A stretch of DNA of 64,000 nucleotides, taken from contig UQFS01000002.1 in assembly GCA_900540375.1 (NCBI GenBank), forward strand, positions 90,614-154,613. The letters are read 5' to 3'. Under the pieces are notes generated by a model. That model saw only the letters and a list, made by a program, of their open reading frames with translations, was not told the origin of the DNA and searched no databases. Positions 34,380-43,526 of the stretch are shown one piece after another. The position numbers and the translations under genes were made by a program. The first letter of the stretch is position 1. Every line of letters starts with the position of its first letter. Source of the stretch: an uncultured Prevotella sp. (GTDB lineage: Bacteria > Bacteroidota > Bacteroidia > Bacteroidales > Bacteroidaceae).

Positions 34380-37300
34380 TTACCTTTTCATGATGATCTT
34401 TTCGACTTTGTGTCCGGCTCCTTGGTAGTTGCGGACGCGGATGTTGAGGCCTTGGCGAGGGGATGAGAGGCGAGAGCCTTGAAGAGCATAGTAATAAGTT
34501 TTGGAAGGCTTGTCAGCGAGGTTGTCCGCGATGCCGTTGGTGATCGTCACTGTTGCCTGGGGACCTAATCCGCCCATGGTGTTGGCAGCACGAACAGAGT
34601 AGGTCGTGGCTTTGCCGTCAACAGAGAGACTGGTGGCGGTGGTGAAGGCCAGCAGTTTGCCGTCGGCGAAGACAGCGTAGGCGGTGGCGTCTTGGTTTGC
34701 ATCCCATGAGAGAAGACCAGCGGAGAGTTTGACACCCGTGACGGTCATCTGAGTGGCGAGAGACTTGGGATCCCATGTAGTGAACATCTTATCGTAGTCA
34801 TAGGTAGCTGCTTGTGTGGAAGAGAGGATTGTCTCGATGTTGCCGCCAAAGGAAGCTATGATGTTGCTGGAAGGAGTGATGTTTTGTCCGGTTGTGTTCT
34901 TTGTTCCGTATTCGCCAAAGACCCGCGGGTCAGTGTTGTTCATGCCCTTTTGTGTCCAACGTGAGCTGACGATGGTGGCAGCGGCATTGTCGTCGAGAGT
35001 GGTGTTGAGGAATACGCAGACCGGCTTTTCCTGCCATGTGCGTCCATAGTTCCAGTCACCCTTACCTTTGGCTAAATCCACGATAGAGCAGTCGTCAAAG
35101 ACATAGCCGTAGTTGGTCGTGGTTGTCGGAGCGGTGATGGTGCGTCCGCCTTCGCCTTTGGCATTGCGTGGTTCGAGTGAGAGCATGGTGTGCTGGAAGC
35201 GTACGTCACCGCCACCACAGATGAAGTCTACGGTACCATGGATGTCGCAATCCTCGAAGTAGCTCTGCATGGCGTTGTTCTGACTGTAGTAGGTGTCTTG
35301 GTAGGAGAGCATCCTGACATTGCGGAAGATGGTTCGGTCGCCACGGTCCTGCCATACGGCAGCACGTCCGGTAGCACCGGCACCATAGTAGTCAAGAGCG
35401 TTTTTCAGCGTGAGATCCTGGAGATATAGATCCTTCTTGGTGTTGAGGAACAGATCAGCTTTGCCAAGACCTTCGACAGAGACATCCGGAGCAGTGACGA
35501 TGATTGTGCTGTCGGCGCTCTGTCCGATGAGTGAGAGCTTGTCGATGGGTAACTCCTGTTCGGTGGTCTTGCCTAAGTCGTAGACGCCGTTGGGCAGGAA
35601 TATCTTCGTGCGGGTGGAGGCGTCGCCGTAGGCAGCGATCACGTCGAAGATGTTGGCCAGACTGTTGGCACTGCCTGCATCAGCCACATAGTAGCCTTCG
35701 TCGTTCCTGGCAATGTCGCCGTTGCCCATGTTGATGACGGTAATGGCATGGAGATATACCTCACCGTTGGGGAAAGACAGCGACAGGTCGTCGGCCTTAC
35801 CGGTATAGCGGATGGCCGTGCGTGTGCCGTCAGTAGTGGGGATGGCGATGGTTCCGAGAATGTTGCCTTTGGAGTCGGAGAGCGTCAGGGCTGTCTTGCT
35901 ATATTTGCAGGCTTCCACGATGACGACGGCATTGCCCGTGACGGGTAGGGTGATGGAGCCCGGCTTGAAATAAAGACCGTGCTGAAAGCCATTGTAGCTG
36001 TAGGGCGACTGTGGCAGGAAGCCTTCGTGATCCTCGGCATAGAAGTATTTGTCTTTCAGGTTGTAAGCATGACGCTCGTAGGGCTCGTCGTTCTCGATGT
36101 CTGTGACCAGTGCATATAGGTTGAGCTGCTTCTCATTTACTGTGGTGGCAGCGTTAGCCTTTTCCTCACCGTCGGCTTTGAAGAGCCATCCGCGAAACTT
36201 ATTGCCCGAAGGTACGGTGACTGTGGAACCATCGTTAAGTGTGGTGATGGGATCACCCTTCTCAATCGCCTGCGTGGCGATCACCTTGGCGTCGGTGTCG
36301 TGGTAGATGACGGAGTAGTCGGGTTTCCACACGAAGTGAACGATATAGGTCTTGGTGGTTCCGGTAGTGGCGAGTGTCACGGGGATGGTGACATCGCAGG
36401 CCGGCTTGTTGGCATTGACATCGCTGGACACCTCTTTATATGTGATGGTGCCAATGGTACCATTACCCACAGTGGTGGTGATGGCATTGGTGGCACTGAC
36501 CATATCAGACTTCTTGCTCACCTCTACAGTGCCCTCATAGTTGCCATTGGCGTTCTCCGTGAAGAAATCCTCAGCACTATACTCCTTGCCGTAGGCGGAA
36601 AAGGAGGCGAGGGAAGGCTGACTGCCCGTGCTCACATTGCCGTAGATGTCGAGCTGGAAGAGATAGGCATTCTGTGAGGCGTTGAGGTTGGTGAAGCGCA
36701 GTTGGCAGTTGGTACGGTCGACATTTACTTCGACGTCTGTGCCCTGTGCCGTAGTTGCTGAGGCATTGCTCACTACCACCCATTCGGCATCGCCGTCGCC
36801 CTTGGCCTCCAGCTTCCATCCGCGGTCGCTGCCCGTTGCCCCGTGGCGAAAGTGCACACGGGTGATACTGGCCAGCGGCGAAGTGATGACGTAGGGATCA
36901 GCGCTTTTGCTGCACATCAGATAGCCGCCCGTCCAGTTGGGAAACTTAGCCGTGTTCTGGTTGGTGGAACTGATCTGTGTGTCGAAGATGGAAAAGGTGA
37001 GCGTCTCATGGCTATACTTCGTTGATTGCGTCACCGTAGTTTCAGTCTTGCTGGCCTTGGCATCTGTCCAGTCGGTGAAGGCCGTGGAATAGAGGGCCTT
37101 CTCGGTTTGGGTGTCAGAAGGCTCTGAGGGCGTCACTCGCTCCACGATTCTTCCGGAATAATAATCCAGACCGTCGGCCTTCGTGCATGTGGGATAATAT
37201 TCGTCTACAGAGGTGATGGCATCCTTGTTCTCAGCCTTCATGATGTCTTCGACCAATGAGTTGGCGTAGACTTCCAAATTGGTATAATAGCCTTTCGCAT

Positions 37301-38786
37301 CGAGCGTGTAAGTAGTGGCATCGCTGGCATCGTTGGAATTGAGGCCGTTAGCCTTCTCCCAAACGTCCGGCATACCATCACCGTCGCTGTCGAAGTCGGA
37401 TGCGCGCTTGCCTGTGGGAAAGTTTGCCTCGGTATAGCCATCCACATCGCTGACCTTGTCGATGAGACCCTTGATGCCTGTCACAGAACCTGTGTAGGTC
37501 GATGCGCCATTCTTTGCCTCTGTCATATATCGGTTGTCCACGTCGTCGCGGAAGAGCGAGGCGCCGCCGTAGGCCATGATCTTGCTGTAGGCATTCTCGG
37601 CGGAGTGGGTAGTCACCTCACCGGTAGGAGCCACGGCTTTGTCGAGCTTGATGCGCACGCAAGGGATACCTTGAGCATTGTTGATATGCTCCACATTCTT
37701 ACCATAAGCAAAGAGCGAGTCTTGGGTGTATTCCTCACCATTGATGGCCTGCACACCTTCGTCATACTTCACGCCTTTCCAGTCGTAGTTGGCGCCATAG
37801 ACTTTGCCCTTGCTGTCCTTAGCGTCGATATAGTTGCCACTGATATAGTAGCGGCTGGTCATGTTGAGATAAGTTTTCTCGTCGGCCGATGTCGTGCTGT
37901 TGGCGATTGACACGGTGGTTACGCGGTCTTTATTTTTCACCTCGGGCGTAGCCTTATAGTAGTTGTTCACCATATTGATGTAGCCGCCACCGGAACCGCC
38001 ATAGCATCCTCCTGTACCCCAGTCGAAGATGAGGCAGTTGCGGAAGTCTACGTTCTCGGCCTGCACAGCGTTGGGCCATTTGTAGGTGGAGTAGAGACTG
38101 TTGGCGGTGTATCCCGTCCAGTTGTAACGTGCGCCATTGAAGCGTGGCGCACGGTTGGCCACGTGAGCGATCATGTTATGATGGAAGCTGGCGAGTTTGC
38201 CGCCCCAGATGCCGCCATAGCCGTGAGCGCCCTTGTCGTGTCCCGCATTGTTGAGACTTTCGCCGAGGGTGCACCACTGCATGGTGAAGTTGTTGTTGTC
38301 GTAGAATGATCCTACCTCGTCGATGCTCCACGACAGTGAACAGTGGTCGAGGATGAGGCCGTTGAGGTTCTTGCCCCAGCAGGCGTCAGCTCCATCGTCG
38401 AACTCCTTTTCCTGTCCGCGTCTGATACGTATGAACCGTATGATGTTGTTGTCACCGGGTCTTACAGTATAGTACCGGAGCGTGATGCCGGGGTAGGGGG
38501 CTGTCTGGCCGAGAATGGTGGTGTTGGCACCAATCTTCAGTTCTGATGCCAATGGGATGACACCGCCCACATCGAAGACGACGATTTTCTTGTCGGTACC
38601 TTTTACGGCGGCCCGCAGCGATCCGGTACCGGAGTCGTTGAGATTGGTCACATGCACGACCTTGCCTCCGCGTCCACCGGTGACATAGCGGCCGTTGCCC
38701 TCCGCGCCGGGGAATGCCGGAGCCTGCGCCCATGTGGTGGCACAAAGACCTAAGGCCGCGATGGTTAGTAATGGTTTACTGTTCAT
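34380..38786 (-). CDS. Secreted pectate lyase (PL1-like) and pectinesterase (CE8) fusion
   Basis: A 1468-residue exported protein. Signal peptide MNSKPLLTIAALGLCATTWAQ. Residues about 23-520 form a pectate-lyase beta-helix (FPGAEGNGRYVTGGRGGKVV, NGLILDHCSLSWSIDE), including a calcium-type DFDSDGDGMPDVW repeat near 465. A middle region (about 560-1030) has beta-sandwich modules. Residues about 1035-1370 are a pectin methylesterase: catalytic aspartates Asp1164 in YQDTYYSQN and Asp1187 in GTVDFICGGG. The C-terminus has YALQGSRLSSPRQGLNI, the same sorting-like tail as GH5. It would de-esterify and cleave pectin outside the cell. Size is far above either single family. Confidence 0.9.
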   Translation of the reverse strand: MNSKPLLTIAALGLCATTWAQAPAFPGAEGNGRYVTGGRGGKVVHVTNLNDSGTGSLRAAVKGTDKKIVVFDVGGVIPLASELKIGANTTILGQTAPYPGITLRYYTVRPGDNNIIRFIRIRRGQEKEFDDGADACWGKNLNGLILDHCSLSWSIDEVGSFYDNNNFTMQWCTLGESLNNAGHDKGAHGYGGIWGGKLASFHHNMIAHVANRAPRFNGARYNWTGYTANSLYSTYKWPNAVQAENVDFRNCLIFDWGTGGCYGGSGGGYINMVNNYYKATPEVKNKDRVTTVSIANSTTSADEKTYLNMTSRYYISGNYIDAKDSKGKVYGANYDWKGVKYDEGVQAINGEEYTQDSLFAYGKNVEHINNAQGIPCVRIKLDKAVAPTGEVTTHSAENAYSKIMAYGGASLFRDDVDNRYMTEAKNGASTYTGSVTGIKGLIDKVSDVDGYTEANFPTGKRASDFDSDGDGMPDVWEKANGLNSNDASDATTYTLDAKGYYTNLEVYANSLVEDIMKAENKDAITSVDEYYPTCTKADGLDYYSGRIVERVTPSEPSDTQTEKALYSTAFTDWTDAKASKTETTVTQSTKYSHETLTFSIFDTQISSTNQNTAKFPNWTGGYLMCSKSADPYVITSPLASITRVHFRHGATGSDRGWKLEAKGDGDAEWVVVSNASATTAQGTDVEVNVDRTNCQLRFTNLNASQNAYLFQLDIYGNVSTGSQPSLASFSAYGKEYSAEDFFTENANGNYEGTVEVSKKSDMVSATNAITTTVGNGTIGTITYKEVSSDVNANKPACDVTIPVTLATTGTTKTYIVHFVWKPDYSVIYHDTDAKVIATQAIEKGDPITTLNDGSTVTVPSGNKFRGWLFKADGEEKANAATTVNEKQLNLYALVTDIENDEPYERHAYNLKDKYFYAEDHEGFLPQSPYSYNGFQHGLYFKPGSITLPVTGNAVVIVEACKYSKTALTLSDSKGNILGTIAIPTTDGTRTAIRYTGKADDLSLSFPNGEVYLHAITVINMGNGDIARNDEGYYVADAGSANSLANIFDVIAAYGDASTRTKIFLPNGVYDLGKTTEQELPIDKLSLIGQSADSTIIVTAPDVSVEGLGKADLFLNTKKDLYLQDLTLKNALDYYGAGATGRAAVWQDRGDRTIFRNVRMLSYQDTYYSQNNAMQSYFEDCDIHGTVDFICGGGDVRFQHTMLSLEPRNAKGEGGRTITAPTTTTNYGYVFDDCSIVDLAKGKGDWNYGRTWQEKPVCVFLNTTLDDNAAATIVSSRWTQKGMNNTDPRVFGEYGTKNTTGQNITPSSNIIASFGGNIETILSSTQAATYDYDKMFTTWDPKSLATQMTVTGVKLSAGLLSWDANQDATAYAVFADGKLLAFTTATSLSVDGKATTYSVRAANTMGGLGPQATVTITNGIADNLADKPSKTYYYALQGSRLSSPRQGLNIRVRNYQGAGHKVEKIIMKR

Positions 38787-38841
38787 ACGTAATAGTTGGT
38801 TTAGTATAAAATGGTTAAATGATTCTTTTTTATTACTGCTG

Positions 38842-38849
38842 CAAAAATA
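38842..38849 (-). promoter_or_regulatory. -7 box for the pectate lyase-pectinesterase gene
   Basis: TATTTTTG on the minus strand, 55 bases before the start codon. Confidence 0.6.
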
Positions 38850-38972
38850 AAAGAAATAGTTGAAAATGATGGTTTTTAGATTCCGCTTCTTCTGTCTGAT
38901 AACTTTTCTTCCCCTATTTCAGAACGAATGTACACCTTCGCAGGCATAACGGCTATAGATTTGTAGGGCAAT

Positions 38973-39013
38973 AAAAAAGCGCTGCCTTCCAAAATGATAT
39001 TGGAAGACAGCGC
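38973..39013 (-). terminator. Terminator of alaS
   Basis: On the minus strand GCGCTGtCTTCCAA pairs with TTGGAAGgCAGCGC (14 positions, one mismatch) around a seven-base loop, then six T. It lies 87 bases past the alaS stop. Confidence 0.88.
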
Positions 39014-39036
39014 ATATCTGTGATGTAGGTTACACC

Positions 39037-39080
39037 TTATTTATATATAGCATGGATGATGACCATGCTTTTATAAATAA
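39037..39080. repeat. Long inverted repeat in the alaS 3' untranslated region
   Basis: TTATTTATA and AGCATGG on the left match CCATGCT and TATAAATAA on the right, with a seven-base loop and a small internal mismatch. It precedes the alaS terminator in the transcript; it could protect or destabilise the 3' end. Confidence 0.7.
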
Positions 39081-39099
39081 GCCTTACCTCTGATACTTC

Positions 39100-41760
39100 T
39101 TACAGTTCGATGAGCTCGATGATCTTGTCCACAGCAGCAGAGAGACCGTCGGCGTTCTTGCCGCCGGCCTGAGCATAGTGGGGCTGACCACCGCCGCCGC
39201 CCTGGATGAGCTTGGCAGCCTCGCGGATGATCTTACCGGCGTTGAGTCCATGGCTCTTCACCATGTCGTCGGAGAACATCACGGAGAGCAATGGGTGATT
39301 GTCGTGATGGGAACCCAGCACACAGACGAGATTCTCGGGAATCTGCTCGCGCACCTTGAAGACAATGTCTTTGGCTGAGGCCGGGTCTACGGGCAGCACA
39401 GCCTTGACGACTTTCACGCCGTTCACATCCTGAGCATGCTCAGCGAGTGTCTTTGCAGTGCGGTCTACGGTCTGCTGACGGAAGCCCTCTACCTGTTTCT
39501 TCAGAGAAGCGTTCTCAGAGATACTCTTCTCGATAGTTGCCTTGAGGTCCTTGGCATTGTTGAACAGCGCCTGGATGTCCTTCATCATATCTTCTGCCTC
39601 ATAGATGGCGTCCTCGCAAGCCTTACCCGTGAGCGCCTCGATGCGGCGCACACCGGCAGCCACGCTGCTCTCAGAGATGATCTTGAAGAAGCCGATGTGG
39701 CCGGTGCTCTTTACGTGGATGCCGCCGCAGAACTCGCAACTTGGTCCGAAGCGTACTACACGCACCCTGTCGCCGTACTTCTCACCGAAGAGGGCTACAG
39801 CTCCCAGTTCTTTTGCCTCTGCCAATGGCATGTTGCGGTGCTCCTCCAATGGGATGTCCTGACGGATCATATCGTTGACGATACGCTCCACTTTGCGCAG
39901 TTCCTCAGGAGTGACCTTCTGGAAATGGGAGAAGTCGAAACGCAGCGTGTCAGCATCGACATAAGATCCTTTTTGCTCTATATGGTCGCCGAGCACCTGC
40001 TTCAGTGCAAAGTCGAGCAGGTGAGTAGCTGAGTGGTTGGCAGCCGATCCGTTGCGCTTGTCAATGTCCACGCAAGCCATGAAGTCAGCCTCTGGATTCT
40101 TTGGCATCTGCTTGACGATGTGTATGCTTTGGTTGTTCTCGCGCTTGGTGTCAATGACGTTGACAGTCTCGTCACTGGAAACGAGCACACCCTGGTCGCC
40201 GACCTGACCACCCATCTCGCCGTAGAAAGGAGTGTGGTCGAGAACGACCTCGTAGAAAGTGTTCTTCTTTTGAGTTACCTTGCGGTAGCGGAGGATGTGA
40301 CATTCGTATTCCGGGTAGTCATAGCCGACAAACTCCTGCTCGCCCTGGCGCAGTTCCACCCAGTCGCCGTTCTCCACGACGGCAGCGTTGCGGGCACGTG
40401 CCTTCTGCTTCTCCATCTCCACGTCGAAGCCTTTCTCGTCGACGGTGTAGCCGTTTTCTCGGCAGATGAGCTCGGTGAGGTCAAGTGGGAAGCCATAGGT
40501 GTCGAAGAGACGGAAGGCGCTCTCGCCGTCGAGCTCAGTCTTGCCGTGTGCGCGCAGCTCGTCCATATCGCCGTTGAGCAACTGGATACCCTTGTCAAGG
40601 GTACGCAGGAAGCTGTCCTCCTCCTCTTTCATCACGCGGCTGATGAGTTCCTGCTGTGCGGGCAACTCGGGATAAGCCTCGCCCATCTCCTGCACGAGCA
40701 CGGGCACAAGCTTATAGAGAAACGCACTCTTCTGGTCGAGGAAGGTATAAGCGTAGCGTACGGCGCGACGCAGAATACGGCGGATGACATATCCAGCCTT
40801 GGCGTTGCTGGGCAGCTGACCATCAGCGATGGAAAAGGCTACGGCACGCAGGTGGTCGGCGACCACACGCATGGCGATGTCGATCTTCTCCTGCTCGTTG
40901 GCACCCTCACCATTTTCTCCAGTCGGCGTGGTGAAGCCATATTTCTTTCCGGAGAGATCCTCTATCTCCTTGATGATGGGCTGGAAGATATCTGTGTCGT
41001 AGTTGGAGTTCTTGTCCTGCAGCATGCGCACGAGACGCTCAAAGCCCATACCCGTATCGATGACGTGCATAGGCAGCGGCTCCAGGCTGCCGTCGGCCTT
41101 GCGGTTGAACTGCATGAAGACGATGTTCCAGATCTCGATGACCTGTGGGTCGTCTTTGTTGACGAGCTCGCGTCCGGGCACTTTGGCCTTTTCGCTGTCG
41201 GGGCGGGAGTCTACGTGGATCTCAGAGCAGGGACCGCAAGGACCGGTTTCACCCATCTCCCAGAAGTTGTCGTGCTTATTGCCGTTGATGATATGGTCGG
41301 CAGGCACGTGTTTGCTCCAGTACTTAGCAGCCTCGTCGTCACGCTCCAGTCCTTCCGTGGGGTCCCCCTCGAAAACTGTGACATAGAGGTCGGTGGGGTT
41401 GAGGTGCAGCACGTCAACGAGATATTCCCAGGCATAGTCGATGGCTCCCTCCTTGAAGTAGTCACCGAAGCTCCAGTTGCCGAGCATCTCAAACATCGTG
41501 TGGTGGTAGGTATCATGTCCTACCTCTTCCAGGTCGTTGTGCTTACCGCTGACGCGCAGACACTTCTGCGAGTCGCAGCGACGGCGTGGATTGGGATCCT
41601 TGGTGCCAAGGATGATGTCTTTCCACTGGTTCATACCTGCATTCGTAAACATCAACGTCGGGTCGTCCTTAATAACCATTGGGGCAGACGGAACGATGAC
41701 GTGTCCTTTCGACTCAAAGAACTTTTTAAATGAGTCGCGGATTTCATTTGCTGTCATCAT
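39100..41760 (-). CDS. alaS: Alanyl-tRNA synthetase
   Basis: AlaRS charges tRNA-Ala and edits mischarged serine or glycine. From the ATG at 41760 (MMTANEIRDSFKKFFESKGH) the protein is 886 residues; the longer frame from 41811 would include the promoter. Seen in order: catalytic core with MFTNAGMNQWKD, TGPCGPCSEIHVD, the editing-domain zinc site NHSATHLLDFAL and the CEFCGGIHVKSTG block, then the C-Ala domain ending in the glycine-rich LIQGGGGGQPHYAQAGG. A MerR-type gene is divergent, an arrangement common in Bacteroidetes. Confidence 0.97.
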   Translation of the reverse strand: MMTANEIRDSFKKFFESKGHVIVPSAPMVIKDDPTLMFTNAGMNQWKDIILGTKDPNPRRRCDSQKCLRVSGKHNDLEEVGHDTYHHTMFEMLGNWSFGDYFKEGAIDYAWEYLVDVLHLNPTDLYVTVFEGDPTEGLERDDEAAKYWSKHVPADHIINGNKHDNFWEMGETGPCGPCSEIHVDSRPDSEKAKVPGRELVNKDDPQVIEIWNIVFMQFNRKADGSLEPLPMHVIDTGMGFERLVRMLQDKNSNYDTDIFQPIIKEIEDLSGKKYGFTTPTGENGEGANEQEKIDIAMRVVADHLRAVAFSIADGQLPSNAKAGYVIRRILRRAVRYAYTFLDQKSAFLYKLVPVLVQEMGEAYPELPAQQELISRVMKEEEDSFLRTLDKGIQLLNGDMDELRAHGKTELDGESAFRLFDTYGFPLDLTELICRENGYTVDEKGFDVEMEKQKARARNAAVVENGDWVELRQGEQEFVGYDYPEYECHILRYRKVTQKKNTFYEVVLDHTPFYGEMGGQVGDQGVLVSSDETVNVIDTKRENNQSIHIVKQMPKNPEADFMACVDIDKRNGSAANHSATHLLDFALKQVLGDHIEQKGSYVDADTLRFDFSHFQKVTPEELRKVERIVNDMIRQDIPLEEHRNMPLAEAKELGAVALFGEKYGDRVRVVRFGPSCEFCGGIHVKSTGHIGFFKIISESSVAAGVRRIEALTGKACEDAIYEAEDMMKDIQALFNNAKDLKATIEKSISENASLKKQVEGFRQQTVDRTAKTLAEHAQDVNGVKVVKAVLPVDPASAKDIVFKVREQIPENLVCVLGSHHDNHPLLSVMFSDDMVKSHGLNAGKIIREAAKLIQGGGGGQPHYAQAGGKNADGLSAAVDKIIELIEL

Positions 41761-41808
41761 GATGATATATGTTTTATTTATTTCCTTTATTCTTTTGACA
41801 TACAGGTG

Positions 41809-41816
41809 CAAAGGTA
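41809..41816 (-). promoter_or_regulatory. -7 box for alaS
   Basis: TACCTTTG on the minus strand, 48 bases before the ATG at 41760. Confidence 0.65.
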
Positions 41817-41848
41817 CTAAAAAGATTGCAGAAATGATTCTTTTTTGT

Positions 41849-41856
41849 TATCTTTG
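41849..41856 (+). promoter_or_regulatory. -7 box for the MerR-family gene
   Basis: TATCTTTG, 26 bases before the ATG at 41883; divergent from the alaS box 32 bases away. Confidence 0.65.
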
Positions 41857-41882
41857 CCCCAAATTAGTAAAATTATCAGGCT

Positions 41883-42233
41883 ATGGTGCTGAAAACAGAT
41901 AAGCCCAAGAGGCTTTATTACTCGATCAAGGAGGTGGCAGAGATGGTTGGCGTAGCGGAAAGTACGCTGCGCTACTGGGAGAAGGAGTTTCCCAATCTCC
42001 ATCCTAAGACGGTGGCCGGAACCAAAGTGCGGCAGTACAGCGAGGATGATATTAAAGAGGTGAAGGTTATCTATAATCTCATCAAAGTGCGTGGCTTCAA
42101 GATTGCCAATGCACGCAGATATCTTCGTGAAAACAAAGACGGCGCCGACCGCTCGCAAGAGTTGCTGGCTACGCTCATCACCGTGCGCGATAAACTGCAA
42201 CGCCTTAAGAGCAGTCTTGACACGCTGGTGTGA
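41883..42233 (+). CDS. MerR-family transcriptional regulator
   Basis: A 116-residue regulator with the MerR winged helix at the N-terminus (YYSIKEVAEMVGVAESTLRY, then WEKEFPNLHPKT) and RQYSEDDIKEVKVIYNLIK, followed by a dimerisation helix. It has no effector domain and no cysteines for metal binding, so it is a small MerR of the type found next to alaS in Bacteroidetes; target unknown. Its last 33 bases are duplicated just past the stop codon. Confidence 0.9.
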   Translation: MVLKTDKPKRLYYSIKEVAEMVGVAESTLRYWEKEFPNLHPKTVAGTKVRQYSEDDIKEVKVIYNLIKVRGFKIANARRYLRENKDGADRSQELLATLITVRDKLQRLKSSLDTLV

Positions 42234-42269
42234 GGTCTCAAGAGCAGTCTTGATACACTTGTGAGTCTC
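42207..42269 (+). repeat. Tandem duplication of the MerR gene's 3' end
   Basis: AAGAGCAGTCTTGA starts at 42207 and again at 42240, a 33-base shift. The first copy encodes KSSLDTLV and the stop; the second keeps frame and reads KSSLDTLV again beyond the stop. Confidence 0.85.
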
Positions 42270-42302
42270 AGCCTCGTAAAATGGTAATGGCGCCCCTGTT
42301 TG

Positions 42303-43463
42303 TTACCGAGCCTTCTGTTTGAGAATCTCTATCATCTCTTTGGCGGCAGTGTCGGGTGCACTTTGTTTGCCCAATCGCTCAGCTACGAGCTGGTAGCCTT
42401 GGAGCATGGTGGCTCTGTCTGGCTGCCCGGGATGTATGCGGTTCAGTTCGTGGCGGATATTCTTCACACTGAAGCGGTCGGCAAAGAGCTCTGTGACGAT
42501 CTCTTTGTCGGCGATGAGATTGACGAGACTGATAAAGCGGCATTGGATAATGTGGTTGAAAGCCCAACGGATCAGCGGGCCAACGGGAGTTTTGTAGCAT
42601 ACTACCTGCGGGACACCGAGCAGTGCGGTCTCGAGTGTTGCTGTGCCACTGGTGACCAATGCCGAGGTGGCATGGGAAAGCAACTGATAGGTTTCTTCGC
42701 TCACTTTTGTGACGGGCTGCCCTTTGAGTATGCGGCTATAATAGTCATCGTCGATGGATGGTGCTCCTGCCAACACCATCTGGTAGCCCTTCTCGCCCTT
42801 GCAGTAGGGGAGGGCGGCTGTGATCATTGTGGGCAGGTTGTCTTTGATCTCTTGTTTGCGGCTGCCGGCGAGCAATGCCAGGATAGGACGCTTGGCATCC
42901 AACCCATGACGCTGACAGAAGGCTTCTTTAGACTCGTGGTAGTTGTCGCGGAACGTTTTCACCTCTTCTGCGGTAGGATTGCCGACGTAATGGATGGGGT
43001 AGTGGTGCTTGCGCTCGAAGAAGTCTACCTCAAAAGGAAGGATGGAAAAGAGCTCATTGACATCGCGACGGATCGCTTTGATGCGCCATTCCTTCCATGC
43101 CCATATCTTCGGTGAGATATAGTAAAACACAGGCGTGCCCACCTTGGCATGCACAAACTTGGCAATACTCAGGTTGAATCCCGGATAGTCGACGAGGATC
43201 ACCACGTCGGGCGTCCATCTCATGATGTCTTCCTTGCATTGCGCCATGTTGCGCAGTATGGTGCGGGCATGGAGCAGCACGGGGATAAAGCCCATGTAGG
43301 CCAAGTCTTTGTAGTGCCGAAAAGGCTTACCGCCCTCGGCCGCCATCATGTCTCCACCGATAAAGCGGAAGGTGGCCTCCGCGTCCTGCTCTTTGAGGCT
43401 GTGCATCAGCCGGCTGGCATGCAGGTCGCCGGAAGCCTCGCCTGCTATGAGATAGTACTTCAT
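42303..43463 (-). CDS. lpxB: Lipid-A-disaccharide synthase
   Basis: LpxB joins UDP-2,3-diacylglucosamine and lipid X to form the lipid A disaccharide at the inner membrane. The 386-residue GT-B protein begins MKYYLIAGEASGDLHASRLM; conserved parts include FIGGDMMAAEGG, DYPGFNLSIAKF, YYISPKIWAWKEWRI and the donor-site TSGTATLETALLGVPQVVCY. It is 63 bases downstream of surE on the same strand, an order common in Bacteroidetes. Together with lpxC and lpxD at the left end, this window holds three lipid A genes. Confidence 0.96.
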   Translation of the reverse strand: MKYYLIAGEASGDLHASRLMHSLKEQDAEATFRFIGGDMMAAEGGKPFRHYKDLAYMGFIPVLLHARTILRNMAQCKEDIMRWTPDVVILVDYPGFNLSIAKFVHAKVGTPVFYYISPKIWAWKEWRIKAIRRDVNELFSILPFEVDFFERKHHYPIHYVGNPTAEEVKTFRDNYHESKEAFCQRHGLDAKRPILALLAGSRKQEIKDNLPTMITAALPYCKGEKGYQMVLAGAPSIDDDYYSRILKGQPVTKVSEETYQLLSHATSALVTSGTATLETALLGVPQVVCYKTPVGPLIRWAFNHIIQCRFISLVNLIADKEIVTELFADRFSVKNIRHELNRIHPGQPDRATMLQGYQLVAERLGKQSAPDTAAKEMIEILKQKAR

Positions 43464-43526
43464 GTGTCTTGTCTATCCAAGTTTTGTGTTCCTGATACTT
43501 ATTATATCTTATATCGCGTATGCTCC

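Noticed and set aside
40033..41733. 566-codon plus-strand frame opposite alaS
   Set aside because: Antisense shadow of a certain alanyl-tRNA synthetase; no recognisable protein features.
41761..41811. 17-residue N-terminal extension of AlaS
   Set aside because: It overlaps the alaS -7 box at 41809-41816 and is not a family feature.
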